A stretch of DNA of 64,000 nucleotides from the NCBI GenBank assembly GCA_942159475.1, contig OW804096.1:132670941-132734940 (forward strand), written 5' to 3'. The position numbers and the translations under genes were made by a program. The DNA is from Sthenelais limicola. Its lineage: Eukaryota > Annelida > Polychaeta > Phyllodocida > Sigalionidae. The notes beneath the pieces are model-generated. The model saw only the letters and a program-made list of their open reading frames with translations. It had not been told where the DNA came from and made no database searches. Positions 26,670 through 38,164 of this stretch are shown piece by piece (position 1 is the first letter of the stretch; every line of letters begins with the position of its first letter).

Positions 26670-29600
26670 ACAGCCGTAGAACATAAACTTAGTTGATACA
26701 GAAATCATCAGGAGATGGGGGTGTCTAAATGATTTTCCCTATCGTATTTTGAGGAGTGTCATGGGAAGTTTTGTAGGATTTCGTTCTGGGCATGCAAGCA
26801 GTGTTCCTAGGCTATGAGTGCATGAGCCAAGTTGAGAACCATTTGCCCACACCTTATCAATTTGAATGAATTCATTGGACTTGTAAAAGATCCCTTAAAA
26901 TCGAAATACATCAGGGAATGAATATACATAGCGCAGGTTATTGTCACTCTTGGGGGTATACAATTTTGAATGAGAGGCTATAAAATATAGGCAATAAGGA
27001 TTTTTTTTTAATAAATTTCATTTGGTTTAGTGTGCAAGATATCGATCACAAAGTGAGTGAGCTGGCCTTCAGAAGGAGCCAGCAGTACAGCAGCAATCAA
27101 AACCGAGGGTGAAGAGAGTCCCAGTTGACCATGTGAAGGGACACAGAAGAGAAACAATCAAGATGGCGGAGATACTTACGTCATGTCTCCACATGGGATG
27201 ACACCTATGAACGCCTTTGCAAATTCCAGTCAGACCTGGAGAACCCTTGAGATGCTATGGCAACACTTCGTCTGCACTTAGACCACTTCGATTTATCTAG
27301 TCAAAACTGAATGAAGTAAAGAGTACACAGCCCCGCAGCCCCACGGGTCAAAAAGGAAGGATTTACACACCATCATGAGCTTATCCCCTATTTAATTGTT
27401 ACAAACACTAATATACACTGTTCGGTCAGATGATAAAAAAAACATTAACGAGGAATCCACATGGTTTGACTCGTGAATAAAATTGAATGAGTAGTAGCTA
27501 AAAGACAGCGAGAGTCAAAACATGCACTTCCACATTACGGCCACACCTTACAGACATAGGCTAATGTCTAGATAATGACGGGAAAGGGCTAAAGTCCAAA
27601 TAATTAAACTAGAAGATCCAGAGTGAAGTGAACGATTGGCAAAGTGCTTTATCTCTCTGTCAACAGGGAAAGGTCTTCGTTGCTTGAGATAAGTATCAAC
27701 TGGAAAAAAATGTGATCTGAAGCAAAGCATTGCACACCCTTCACCTGATTTGGTTAATCTAAGAGGAAGAAGAACACTTCTCGTGAACATTGGCACATGC
27801 GGAGTTCAATCCAGGACTTAACGAGTGAAGGAAGCTAATAAATTTTAACAAATATTTTATTACTAACAATATTGCATGAACGTTCGAAAAGAGGCTTAGT
27901 TAAAAGTAAATGGCCTCTGAAAATTTTCTCCTGAAGAAAACTACAAACGAAGTGATCTGGATTGAACACCGACTCGGCAGTCAAGTAAAACTTGCATCAT
28001 ATTCCAAAAGCAAAAATCCATTGACTCGTAAGATATGAAGTTGATCCCATTTTCTTCCTTCCCTCTAGAATTTAGTATTAGGGAGCAGCAAAGAGCAACA
28101 CGACACTGGTTTGTGTCCTCAAGGGATACAAGTTTCCTAATAATTTTTTCTTAATTTTCTAAATAAAAAAATGGTGATATTACATATTTGTAAAAAAAAA
28201 AAAGTCACAAGTAAAACAGTGCAGTGAATGGAATATAGACAATACTCATGTGATTATCTACCTCAAAAGTATGAGTTGGTTATCATAGGATATGAAGGAA
28301 TTTTCAAGGGATGATAGACATTTCAGAATAAGCGGAGCCATACACAAAATCTTTCATTTCAATCCTAGATATAATTTCGACAAGGTTAAAATACGTGCAA
28401 TGAAGTGAAAAGAGGCTGTATAAAAAGACTGTATGGGAAGGGGAAATATACTAAATTTTAAAGAGGTATACCGTAACTAAAATGGCAAACATTTCAGCCG
28501 GCCAGGAAGCGATAAATTCCAACTAAGAGAAGGTGGTGAATATATTTCGGTATGACAAAGGAGTGTTAACAACTAGACAACTAGTCATAAGGAAACTGAC
28601 TGGAAATGTAATCAAAAGTTCACTAGGTCGCGAGTCATTTTGTGTATAGCAAGGTAAACATCTCATTGCATACAAAGCTGGGAATAATGTACACCAATGT
28701 GATGAGTAATGACAGTTCTCAACCTATCGAGAGGCCTTAGAATGATTCTTAAAAAAAAGTGTACGGGCAACCCAAACCACTCCCTATCCAAATAAAGCCA
28801 TGTTAGACGATTCTGGGCTAACGTTGTGAAAACCGAGTTTCCTTACATACAAACCTTATATGGGAGAGTAAGAAAACGTAAAAGCTGATATTCGACATAA
28901 TACAAAAATAGTACACAATACCAGGTGCTTTTCATACATACGTGCGCCTTGATTAGGAAATACGACATCTGAAATTTCCCCCTTAAACATTGTCAAAATT
29001 AAGTACTCGATACATTTTCCCTCTAGATAGTAAAATACATCGAATAAAATTATGATAAAGACTATAGAGGCAGGAAAAATGTTAGTCGATACCATCTCAG
29101 ATAAAAGAAGAAAAATGAACGCCTGAATCACTAACAAATACCTTGTTTTGTTTTTATTATTCAATAAATGCGATACTCACAATTAAGACAAATGAACACT
29201 AAACCGACGTGTACTAGAGAAATGGTAAGTGATCAAGTCGGAAAGATATAAAACATACACATATTGTCTTTTCTAACTAACTTTTTTTCCAATCTATCCG
29301 ATTCTCACGTTAAAAATATGCCATGATTCATTTCGATTCACCAATAGAAAAGGTAATATCTATACATCGATTATCAGCAAATTCAATAAAATAATTGGAC
29401 ATTGGAATTATAATTATATACCAAAACTTGCAACGGGAATCGTGATGAACCTAACTTCGATTATGAAAGAGAAAGAATAGACTGTCTTCAACAAAAGTCA
29501 AATTCTTCGATGAAACTTAATGAGTCTGTGTCCGAACAAGTTCATACATCCCACTGTTTAATAGAATCAATCATGCGACAATCTCCGGAACATATGATCA

Positions 29601-29790
29601 AAAGGCAGCAGGATGATAAAGTCAGAAGGAATTCACAATCATCTTTCTGTTCAAAAGTAACTTAACACTTGAGCTGACGTGACGCCCGACATAAAAGCCT
29701 CAGTGTCCAATATCAAGATACAAGCCACCCTCGAATCGGGGTGAGTAGGAGTCCGACTAACAGAAGGGACCAAAGAGTAAGCACTGTACC
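26670..29790. other. Stretch downstream of hnRNP M without a recognised gene
   Basis: AT-rich with no supported coding region. An AAGATGGCGG motif at 27163 resembles a transcription-start element but no exon could be built from it. TTTATT at 29153-29158, AATAAA on the minus strand, is a possible polyadenylation signal for hnRNP M, so the right part is probably its 3' UTR. Confidence 0.45.
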
Positions 29791-29792
29791 CT

Positions 29793-32700
29793 TTAGCGTG
29801 TATCCATGCGCACTTCGATCTCTCGTCCTTCGATACGAGCTCCATTCATCAGATCTAAACAGTGGTTAAAGGTCTACAACAAACTATATTTGGCAGGTCA
29901 TCAATCCATTTAAGAAAAAGATTACACCTCGCGGTGGCGATGAACAATTATTAGTAAGCGCCCAAATTGACTAGATAAAAACAATTGTTAAAACATACGA
30001 GCACTATTATGATCATACTTGGTGTTGGTTAAGAGCCACGACTGTTAAAAAGAGATGGTTCATGCAGTCAGATGACACATGATAAATAAATTTTAGAGGT
30101 TACATGGTTCTGAAAATATATTCATTCATAAAAGGATACTGATAGCTCGTCTGGCTTCATCTTGTGTGGTGAATCGCACAACTCCACAGCCCTTGGATCT
30201 GTTGTTTTCCATACGGATGGCGGCGTATTTGACGTCACCAATGTGTCTGAATTTTTCCTTGAGGTTTTGCCATGTGTAGGTGAATGGGAGCTGGAAATAT
30301 ATAGCATGATTATAGATAGAAATGGTAGGGTGGACTACAAACAGAGACAGAGAAAACCAGACATGAATAAAATTCGGAATTGGAATCGCTGAAAATCATT
30401 GAATACAGTTTCCCATGGAAAAGGGAATGGTCCTTCTTTTACAGAACTGATCTTCCTGGACAAAAAATACGAATACGAATGAATAGCAGAATAAATCAGA
30501 CTATATCTAAAGGTGGAAAACGCTTTACAACAATCATGATTGTCTTGTTTGCAAATGAATATCAAATTATTCTTCATGTACTCACATTTCTAACAAATAC
30601 GGTTGAGTTGTCCATGTCAATGTTTCTGTTGCTAGAACTGGAACGTCCCATGAGCGATGACTGACCGAGCGATTGACTGCCTGTGCCTCCCATGCCCATC
30701 AAGCCCATACCTCCCAGGTTCCCCAGGTTTCCCCCCATGTTCATGTTTCCCATACTGCTGCTGCCGCCCATGTTTCCCATTCCAAGGGAATCCATACCTC
30801 CCCTCATGCCCATACTGTCCATCCCCCCAGATCCTCCACCCATTCCCATGTTGTTGGCACCCATGTTACCCATTCCCATATTTCCACCACCCATGTTTCC
30901 CATCATACCATCTCCATAGTTGCCACCACCTCCCATGCCCATATTACCCATACCCGAGCCCATACTACTTCCTCCCATGTTGCCCATGCCTGAGCCATTA
31001 CCCATGTTGCCCATGCCCATACCAGGGGCACTGTTCATACCCATGGAACCACCACCCATGTTGCCTGCAATGGAAAAGTAAAGGTTCCACATGAGATTGA
31101 TTTATTGGTACATATGATAAAGAAGTCATGGTGGAAAAGACATCCAACATTATCTAAACTAACGTAGGAATGTTTGAAGAATTGAAATATGTTACAGCCA
31201 ACCGTTGAAAGTATGTGGAGCAAAGGGTGATAAGAAAATACCCATAGGGATAAGACCACAAATTATTTACATGTTACGATGTATAAGAGGGGTCACTATT
31301 TGAAAACTATCAGCGCAGTTGCAAAATTAGAGTACTAAGTTGTAATTTTAATATTCTAAAAATGAAAATCAGCGATCAAGAATTGGTATGTGTTCAGTGA
31401 TCACGGAGGCAAGATTTAATTGGCAAATAAGTTGTTCAATTTCTAAAGAACAATATGGTGTGACTTACCCATATTTCCTCCGCCCATATTTCCACCGCCC
31501 ATGTTTCCTCCGCCCATATTTCCGCCACCCATGTTGCCCATTCCACCAAGTCCGCCGCCGCCCATGCTGCCCATACTTCCTTGGGTCATGATATTCTGAA
31601 GCTGGTTCATACCAGACAGGGGGACACCATTGGCACCAAGACCCATGCCAATGGTTTTAAGTCCAGCTGTAACAGAAAAGGGGTGAATTTGGTCAGGCTA
31701 AATATATAATAGATATCATCAACCTTATACGATAAAGAGAAACACTTCTGATTGTTTGCTATTTGTACTACAATCCCTTAAATATCAAGAGGGCCACGAG
31801 AAAAAAAGTTAAATAGATTAGTTACAACTTACTTGGCAGTCTGGGAGGTGCTGGGCCTACGTTTTGTTCAGCCATCTTGTCCATACGTACACTCATAGCT
31901 CTTTCATATAAAATTTGGCCGTTGAACATAGCTAATACATGTTAAGGTAAATTGAATTGCAAATGAGCTGTCAAAATGTGGTTAATTGAATATCATTCAT
32001 AAATAGATTCATTTAGGACCGGCTTATCTCATATTTACATAGGGATGCTGTTGGGTGTTTACTTAGGAGAGGGAATCAAGACAGAAGGCGACGCCTCCTT
32101 CGCTGCCCAAGGCCTGAGTCGGATGGCGGGCATGTCACCGTCAGACTGATTCCCTCTCCTGAGCCCAGCCCGACGTGTTAAAGAAGAGGCTTTCTTGTGC
32201 ACTATAACAGAGCCTGATAGGAGACAAGTATCTAAAAATATCAGTCTAGTACAATATCGGTTCCATTTGTTTGTTATATATAATTTGACAAGGATACAAA
32301 TAGCTTGAACTGCTTCCAATTGAGTTTCGAACTGCACAATAGCCATTCCACGCGATTTTCCATCTTTGTCGGTTTTAAGGTCAGCATTAACAATGGCTCC
32401 TGCCATCTTGAAGATGTCTCGAATCTTTTTAATGGTAACTTTGTAGTCGAGCTGAAGATATAAAACAAATCATGTCAGTGTTCACGTCCTAATGAGTGGT
32501 CGCCTTTGGCATATGGATTTGTAAGAAATGTCTAATAAGCGTTCTCTTTTTGTTTTGAAATCTGTCAGAACATATCCCTCATTTCTTGTTCATCATAAAG
32601 TGTCGAGTAGTACCAATGATGTTAGGGATTCTACTTACATTTGCAATGAAAACTTGGCTTGTAACAGGTCCATCGATACCAAGCTGCTGCAATATTTGAG

Positions 32701-35700
32701 GGCTGATTCCACAGTTGTTCATGGAGTTGTTCATGCTGCCCATGTTTCCTCCTCCACCTCCTCCTCCAAGACCCATACCACCCATACCTCCTGCATGAGG
32801 AAAAGACAGATCATGAATGTCGCCATTAGTACAGGAGGGAGGTATACATATACTGGGATAATATACATTCCAATCCTGTCATTAGTATGCTTACTTCTTT
32901 TATTCATCAAACTCTTGGAATCTGCGAATTAATACTTTCTAAATTCTTGGATCCTAAGGGATATAAAAGAAACATCCCAGCTTCTAAGACGTAAGTCAAT
33001 GAATGACTCTTACATATGGCAATTGGTTTCAAGCAGTATTGTTTTATAATATATTTTCAATCTCGTAACTATATGGTTTTATCTTTGGATTTATATATAT
33101 CTTTGTAAGATTTATAGGTACTATCTGAAATAAGGCCCTAAATGCGTTCATCTAGCAGAAGCTGCAAACATTGTAAAAATTATTTTACTCTCTGATAGTA
33201 AGGAACTGTTGACAGGCAAACTTACCACTAAAATTTCCCATGCCAGATCCACCCATGGATCCTCCGAGTCCTCCACCCATGTTCAGAGAGCCCATGTCTC
33301 CCATACCACCGCCACCGCCGCCACTGCCGGTGCTGCCACCACCGCCGCCGCCGCTGCCGCCGCCGCCGCTGCCCATGGCCTGAGTCTGATTGCGGGCATG
33401 TCGCCTTCTGTCAGACTCCCTCTCCTGAAATATACAATAGCATATATAATATATTTTGCAAGAACCAGTACAGTACTCTTGAACTTCTTATTCAGATTTC
33501 TGCCCAGTTAACTTTGGAGTCTTCTGACAAAAGACGTATAATTTATGAAGGAACTGAGGGAAAATAGAAAATCGAAGAGGAAGCATACATATACGTATCA
33601 TGTAACATAATACGAACCTCCCTAACAACGATTTTTCGTCCTTTAATATCATGTTTGTGCATTGTTTCGATGGCTTTGATGGCCGTCTCTCTGTCTTTGA
33701 ATTCGATTATTCTGAAAGATAAAAGAAACAGATAAGTGCCCTTTCAAAGACAATTTGAATGAACCACACAAGAGATATTATAATACAGAATGGGAACATC
33801 TTAAATGTATCTTCTAGTCATGAGTAGAGTACTGCTACCAATCTGTACACATCGCTAGATTATAGGACACTTGACAGAAGTAAATCGAAGTTATTAAGTT
33901 TCTAATGATCCCTCGATTTTCTGTGAGTCAGAGTGACATGGAATACTTCGAACGACTCTTCTGGATGTTAAGAGAACAGCTCTATCATATGATGTAGCAT
34001 ATACGGCAAAGGAATCACATACCCGGATCCACATGGTTTTCCATCTGCTGCTTCGTATAGCTCTACGTATGTTACCTCCCCAACCTTTTCTCTAAAAAGA
34101 TCTTTGAGGTCCTGCCATCTCAATTCGTACGGAATGTTGGATATGTATAATCTTTTCTGTACAGCGTTGCTTCCCCGCCGATCTCTGTCCCTGTCTCTGT
34201 CTCTGTTTTTGTCCCCTTTATCTCTGTTTCGGTCATTGCGTTCATTTCTCTTCCGTTCTCTGGGTGACCTGGATCGGGATCTGCTTTGTCTTACCGGTGA
34301 CCGAGACCTGCTCCGACTGAAGTTGAAAAATAGGAGGATTAAAATATCTATATAGTTGGCCAATATCTACAATGCATCAATTACTAGCGGGACTCGTGTA
34401 GGAGTTTATAAAATGTTGTTTCCAGGCCTGAGGGATGGCTCTAGAGTGTGGCCTGGATGGCTCTAGAGTGTGGCCTAGATGGCCAGGATTCCTCCCTCCC
34501 AATATATTGTTTGTCTTGTGTTTTAAAAGTATCTAGAGAAAATATGAATATGCCCCTCGTTTTATGAAATCCTCTGACTGAGCACATCGCAGCAGGACGC
34601 CTATAGGTAAATCCCTTTTCAGAAATCCTTTTCGTCTCAGGTGCATGCGTGCTACGGAGGCGAAAATGTTGTCCCAAACAAGGGTGTCAAGACAAGGGAT
34701 AATATATTCGTCCCCTGGCCAGACTGTGTAGCTCAAGACAGATGGCGACCACTATAAAACTAGGAAGGGGTTGCTTCTTTACTGGGCCTTTAGCAGACAG
34801 TAACATGTAATTTCAAAAGTAAATGATGGCACCAAACTTGACCTTTTCCCAGACCTTTTCGTGAAGAAGTTCTTTAATGCCAGACCAAAAATTTGTTATA
34901 AGGCCTAGACAAAGAAGTGTCAGGTCGATCCGGACCGGTCTAAAAGACAAACGGTCCAAAAAAGGATGGGTCGATCGGGTGATTAATTGGTCTAAAGTGT
35001 GGGTCTATCGATCCAAAGTATTAACATGATCCAGAGTTGTGTTTTAACACGCGTGTCCATACTTCCCCGAAAAGGTTACAGTTGAGATACCGTCTGACCC
35101 ACCCCGCCCCCCACTCAGGGGTCAAAAGGATACGCTTTTTTGTTCCCAATTTCGCGGAGAAAGGGATCATTTTTCACTCACACAATTATGCGGAGCACGA
35201 AATCAGAAAAAATGGTACCAATTTGCAGCTGAACCCCCGCGAAATGCTGAAAAAAAGGCCTTAAAGGGGTATTTTTGCAAGGGAAAGTCACAGAAGCATT
35301 AATTAATGCAGGGTAGGCCTATTCCTCTGAATCTTAATGATTCTTATACCGGTAATATTATTATTATAAAGGGGTGTTGAGTTTACATGGATTATTTCTT
35401 CATGTTTGTGAAAATGGTATTATCAAGCATGTTATACAAGACTCCCCGAAATCATAAAAAGTAAAAAAGTGGTTCTTTTAGGCATAAAGTCTTCCGCGTT
35501 TTGCCACAAAAAGGGGGGTAAAATGCCTTGAAAATTCGCGGAAAGGGGGTACAAATTGGGTTCATTGTTACACTTTGGACCAACCAACCCGGCTTTTTAG
35601 CCAGACCAACCCAGCATTTTTAGCCGGGCCGTTAAGGATTGTTAGATGTGTATATTGACAGAAGGTGAAGCGGGAGTTCTTTTTCTGTAAGAATTCTGAT

Positions 35701-36473
35701 ATATATGTGCCAATTGGAAATAAAACTCTTACAAACCAACAAGCGTGCGTCTTATAAACCGATCAACCCACAACAAGCTACAACACATTGGTTAAACTTA
35801 TCAGTTTATCATGTTCTCGCAATCTTGGACAGGCCTTGATTTCACCCAAAATACTGTATTTAGTCCTTCATTTAGCTTCATACATTGTGATTAAACAATT
35901 CACTGCAAGCCAATTGATTGTGCAATAGATAAAATACACTTCAAATCGCATTGCAGAGGTCTCACTTAATTTAAAGTTTCATACACTCCCGCCCATCTGC
36001 CACAAGTCCATGCCATGAAACGCGTAACCCCATTCACGTTGTCCTGCGCTTGGTCACGCAGTCGCAGGCAAAACGAAACCACGACAAATCACCATAAATA
36101 CACAATCTGAAGATAAACAACTTAAAACATAATATACACCATACTTAAATAAAAGGGAACTTCTGTACATTTGACAAAAGAGATGCGTTGACAATCGAAT
36201 CGCCACCGAAAATCGTGCCTCACATTTCAAACGCCGTGACTCCCCCGAAGTCACGCGGCCTAATTTTTAGAGAAGAGGCAATCCGTGACCGGCATTCGAA
36301 TGGTACGACACTTGGCATAATACCAACGATTATGAGAGCTAACACGCGAATAAATGAATCTCTAACCTGTCGGCATAAGCATCATTTGAAGACTGTTGGC
36401 CTTGTCCTTCTTCTTGGGGCATGGTTTCCGCAAATGGATCGTATGGACCGTCGCTATCTCCGCCGTCTGCCAT
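29793..36473 (-). CDS. HNRNPM: hnRNP M / MYEF2-type RNA-binding protein
   Basis: hnRNP M binds pre-mRNA and regulates splicing. Eleven coding exons (minus order): 36473-36367, 34316-34023, 33711-33618, 33424-33226, 32790-32639, 32451-32298, 31931-31833, 31666-31469, 31064-30586, 30290-30140, 29854-29793. All junctions are GT-AG, phases match, and the total is 1989 bases (662 residues). Order of parts: acidic start MADGGDSDGP; an Arg/Ser then Arg/Asp domain; RRM1 (KRLYISNIPYELRWQDLKDL); a Gly/Ser-rich linker; RRM2 (VFIANLDYKV, SRGMAIVQFE, MFNGQ); a long Gly/Met-repeat region (about residues 390-590); RRM3 (TVFVRNLPFTYTWQNLKEKF, GCGVVRFTT, LMNGARIEGREIEVRMDTR) ending the protein. Three RRMs with a Met/Gly linker is the hnRNP M layout; vertebrate proteins are 600-730 residues. 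The last exon is only 62 bases. The ATG at 36473 has context AAGATGG. Confidence 0.95.
32079..32170 (-). pseudogene. Decayed copy of hnRNP M exon 4 start within intron 6
   Basis: Intron 6 of hnRNP M contains about 60 bases that match the 5' end of exon 4 (33424-33365): GAGAGGGAATC..., GACATGCCCGCC and GACTCAGGCC..GGGCAGCG align with exon sequence GAGAGGGAGTC..., GACATGCCCGCA and GACTCAGGCCATGGGCAGCG. A small deletion/insertion breaks the frame, and no acceptor matching exon 4's TATTTCAG is kept. It is a partial exon duplication placed downstream of the source, same strand, and probably not spliced in. Confidence 0.6.
34434..34483. repeat. 22-bp tandem duplication
   Basis: ATGGCTCTAGAGTGTGGCCT plus two bases occurs twice in tandem, followed by a further ATGGCC, inside intron 1 of hnRNP M. 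Confidence 0.75.
34826..34890 (-). pseudogene. Possible decayed copy of RRM1 segment in intron 1
   Basis: The minus strand reads WSGIKELLHEKVWEKVKF, then a stop. This resembles the RRM1 segment WQDLKDLFREKVGEVTYVEL encoded by exon 2, with about half the residues identical or similar and shared codons AAA, CTT and GAAAAGGT. It lies about 500 bases upstream of exon 2 on the same strand. The match is short, so chance is possible. Confidence 0.35.
34900..35640. repeat. Probable old dispersed repeat in hnRNP M intron 1
   Basis: The stretch mixes CCCC/GGGG-rich motifs, repeated 'TTCGCGGA(A/G)AAAGGG' phrases (35151 and 35542) and GGTC-GATC phrases. This phrase-like repetition is unlike the surrounding intron and fits an old non-coding transposon, but no termini or target duplication could be fixed. 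Confidence 0.3.
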
Positions 36474-36630
36474 CTTGCTTGATGTGTACACCCTGCTCTG
36501 TCGGGAACGAGGCTTCTTGCGCATATGCAAAAGAGGCTAATCGATCATCAGCTAATCGATAATGTACCCGGTTGCGAGAGACGCAACTCCACGACCACGT
36601 GCTCTCATATCTTCTCATGCGCGGGTACCG
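36474..36630 (-). promoter_or_regulatory. Remaining proximal promoter / 5' UTR of hnRNP M
   Basis: CG-rich sequence between the hnRNP M ATG and the retroviral LTR. It has an E-box CACGTG (36596-36601), a short inverted repeat GTTGCGAGAGACGCAAC (36580-36596) and a repeated CTAATCGAT (36537-36560). Similar CG-rich DNA resumes at 45941 beyond the provirus, so the insertion appears to have split one promoter region. Confidence 0.5.
36627..36630. repeat. Target-site duplication ACCG, left copy
   Basis: ACCG directly precedes the LTR start here and directly follows the other LTR at 45937-45940. A 4-bp duplication is what a retroviral integrase of this type leaves. Confidence 0.85.
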
Positions 36631-37206
36631 TGTAAAGAAGTCTAAGGGTTTTTAGCCCATAGGTTCAGTAAGATGAAGAAGTGAGACAAGAAGTCCGAGG
36701 TTGTAGTTCGTCTGGATTCGGCCTAGGCGGTGGTGACTCAGCGAGTACCTAGGTCCGAGTAGTCACTTTATTTTATACTCCAAAATCATGAATAATTCAT
36801 ACAATCAAACCCAGGAAATATTCCACTGGCTCTTCCCCTTCCCTCTAATTGGTTGAGGGAGAGAGGATCTTCCTTGCCCACACGCCGACCTCTGCTCCCC
36901 AGGCAGAGACCATAAATGGAGTGCATGCAAGTTGGATCCCTCTCCTCAGCCTTCCCCCTCCCACCCCTTACTCATAGATCCCATGGCTCGTGCCAGCCCC
37001 CCCCCCCCTCCCTCTTAGCCCTTCCCCCCTCTTGATAAACCCAGAGCAGTGTATAAGTAATTAGGTCGGGCTGGGGGAGGTGGGGTGAGCCCTGAGTGGC
37101 TCATCTCCCCCTCCCTCCTGGCCAGGCCATGTGTGGCGTGCATGCCCCGACCATGATCAGGGCTAAATAGGTCGGATCTTGGATCTAAAGATTCCAATTC
37201 TTTACA
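36631..37206 (-). repeat. 3' LTR of the provirus
   Basis: 576 bp. In minus orientation it holds a CCAAT box (36848-36852), a TATA box TATAAAA (36771-36777) overlapping an AATAAA signal (36768-36773), and therefore a transcript start near 36745 leaving about 115 bp of R-U5. It carries a purine/pyrimidine-rich U3 with a run of 12 C. Being intact, it could start transcripts that run into hnRNP M, whose ATG is 158 bp beyond the LTR edge. Confidence 0.95.
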
Positions 37207-37222
37207 TTCGTCCCATATTTTA
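37207..37222 (-). promoter_or_regulatory. Polypurine-like tract before 3' LTR
   Basis: The minus strand reads AAAATATGGGACGAA right up to the LTR. The purine-rich GGGACGAA is the likely plus-strand primer, although T and C interrupt it. Confidence 0.4.
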
Positions 37223-38164
37223 TTTTTGTTGAAAGCTTTCTTTCGAACAAAATATTTAGCCACTGATCAACCCAGTCCAACCAAACAAGAGAAATAGAAA
37301 TAAGGTTACATAATTTACACACACAAAATCATAAAAAGGGTAAAGTAAAAGTATTATAAATTATTATATCTGTAGACCTAACGGGTCAAGATGGAAAGTT
37401 TCCAAAGGGAGTGGCTCTATCAAAAAGGAGTGTTCATTTATATCAGAGGCCATCACCCTGCACTAAAAAGTCTTTTAGTCGAATATTATGTAAGAGAAGT
37501 CTCTGTGTTTTTAAGTGTGCTTCTGAACACTGTTAAATGTCTTCCTTTGTACTGAGCTAGTACTCACAAAGTTCTCCAATACGGTCGTCACCGCCGTCTC
37601 CTCTGCCCGGCCGGTCAGCCGAGGCCCCCGCTGGACCTCGTCGCTGACCGACAGGACGCCCGTCTCTTTCTCTCTCCTCCTTTGGCCATGGAGAGTGAGA
37701 GCGGTTGGGTAGTCAACACTACAATATTTCCATTTTTAACCTCAAACGCTACAGAACACATGTCGACTTTACTGTAGCATCACGTATAAACTCTTATTAC
37801 TTGGAAAAATACCTCTTCAAAGCAAAATGGTCGGAGACAAGGTGAGGGCTTCGATTCCATGGTGCTTCCTCTCAGGCTCCTCTGTCTCGACCGATTCTGT
37901 TTGTGTAAAAACAACTTCTCACAATGAGAGTTGAAATAAAAATACCTTTTTGGGCTGGATCCTTGTCCACGGATTCCACCATTTCCTCCCGAGAGAGAAA
38001 ATGGATTTCACCCAGGTATACTACTCTGTGTTCTGTGATCTCCCTCGCACCCGAGAAGAGGACAGAACAAACATTAATAGTAAATATTAAACAAGAGTAA
38101 GTTACAGACAAGTTCAAAAAGTGTTTGTTACCCCAGAGAAACCAAATAAACTTTGGTAGACTAA
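37223..38164 (-). other. Post-env region with exon-like segments
   Basis: About 940 bp between env and the 3' LTR, longer than a simple spacer needs. Three exon-like segments stand out on the minus strand: 38036 down to about 37948 (after ATCACAG, ending at AAG|GTATTT), about 37899 down to 37817 (after TTTACACAAACAG, ending GAG|GTATTT), and a GC-rich Arg/Gly-rich open run near 37725-37560. Each has plausible splice signals, which suggests a spliced accessory product or untranslated exons. No known protein family is recognised. Confidence 0.35.

Noticed and set aside
27150..27200. AAGATGGCGG start-like motif with a minus-strand GTAAGT nearby
   Set aside because: Neither strand yields an exon longer than a few codons with usable signals.
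30657..31094. Long plus-strand frames rich in Pro, Cys, Tyr, His or Ser
   Set aside because: They are antisense to the Gly/Met repeat exon of hnRNP M.
37015..37263. Open frame in the LTR (second copy at 45745-45951)
   Set aside because: Lies within U3 of both LTRs with no coding features; a by-product of LTR sequence.
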